NCBI GenBank assembly: GCA_016218465.1 | Contig: JACREA010000007.1 | Location: 1-5,312 of the forward strand | Reading direction: 5' to 3' | Length of the DNA stretch: 5,312 nucleotides | Origin: Nitrosomonadales bacterium | GTDB taxonomy: Bacteria; Pseudomonadota; Gammaproteobacteria; Burkholderiales; Gallionellaceae | Part shown: positions 5,118 through 5,312 of the stretch, in pieces | Layout: each line of letters opens with the position of its first letter | How positions within the stretch are numbered: position 1 is the stretch's first letter | Position numbers and translations under genes: made by a program | The notes under the pieces: generated by a model | The model's input: only the letters and a program-made list of their open reading frames with translations | The model's database searches: none | What the model was told of the DNA's origin: nothing

Positions 5118-5312
5118 GAGTCATATTACTAGGCGCACCTGGTGCAGGCAAAGGCACTCAAGCCAATTTCATCAAAGACAAGTTTCACATCCCGCAAATC
5201 TCCACTGGCGATATGCTGCGTGCGGCAGTCAAGGCGGGTACGCCATTGGGTGTTGCCGCAAAAAAAATAATGGATGCCGGTAATCTGGTCTCCGACGAAA
5301 TCATCATCAACC
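5114..5312 (+). CDS. adk: Adenylate kinase, N-terminal part (cut by right edge)
   Basis: Interconverts ATP + AMP and two ADP in the cytoplasm and keeps adenylate pools balanced. The 66 visible codons of about 215 begin MRVILLGAPGAGKGTQAN: the P-loop GAPGAGKGT occupies residues 7-15 with Lys13. The AMP-binding start ISTGDMLRAAVKAGTPLG (29-46) contains T31 and R36, known AMP contacts in the family, and IMDAGNLVSDEIII follows. It is close to E. coli Adk. The ATG overlaps the kdsB stop (ATGA) and has its own Shine-Dalgarno. A run of eight A at 5260-5267 falls in the coding sequence (codons for KKI) and the frame is intact. It is the last visible gene of the operon. Confidence 0.97.
   Translation, partial: MRVILLGAPGAGKGTQANFIKDKFHIPQISTGDMLRAAVKAGTPLGVAAKKIMDAGNLVSDEIIIN

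Noticed and set aside
5260..5267. Phase-variable A8 tract in adk
   Set aside because: Eight A is short for phase variation, adk is essential and the frame is intact; AAA codons explain it.

Overview
The window reads as chromosomal DNA of a Gram-negative proteobacterium, most likely a betaproteobacterium (Nitrosomonadales/Gallionellaceae-like). This rests on protein style and gene order (exbB-exbD-lpxK-Trm112 gene-kdsB-adk), recalled from known genomes and not searched. Lipid A and Kdo genes show that the cell makes lipopolysaccharide.

Left part, minus strand: xseA (large subunit of exodeoxyribonuclease VII, complete) is followed by a possible 20-codon ORF with a good Shine-Dalgarno. After that comes the 5' part of a low-GC gene for a YdeI/OmpD-associated-like protein, which runs off the left edge.

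Middle: about 346 bp between the divergent starts of xseA and exbB. It holds a perfect 9-bp inverted repeat whose two arms and a third nearby site resemble DnaA boxes, and a second smaller hairpin. No gene is visible there.

Right part, plus strand: one tightly packed operon. exbB and exbD encode an inner-membrane proton-channel pair. lpxK (lipid A 4'-kinase), a Trm112/YcaR-type small zinc-ribbon-like protein, kdsB (CMP-Kdo synthetase) and adk (adenylate kinase, cut by the right edge) follow with 4-14 bp gaps or 4-20 bp overlaps. LpxK completes tetraacyl lipid A, KdsB activates the Kdo that is then added to it, and Adk recycles adenylates.

The most unusual feature is a 96-bp palindromic repeat inside kdsB, read in frame as 32 extra codons in a surface-loop position. 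It looks composite: a 42-bp palindromic repeat split by a 54-bp segment that is itself a hairpin, each a multiple of three bases and free of stops only in the kdsB frame among the three forward frames. This resembles the in-frame palindromic elements known from Rickettsia proteins, but with a different sequence.
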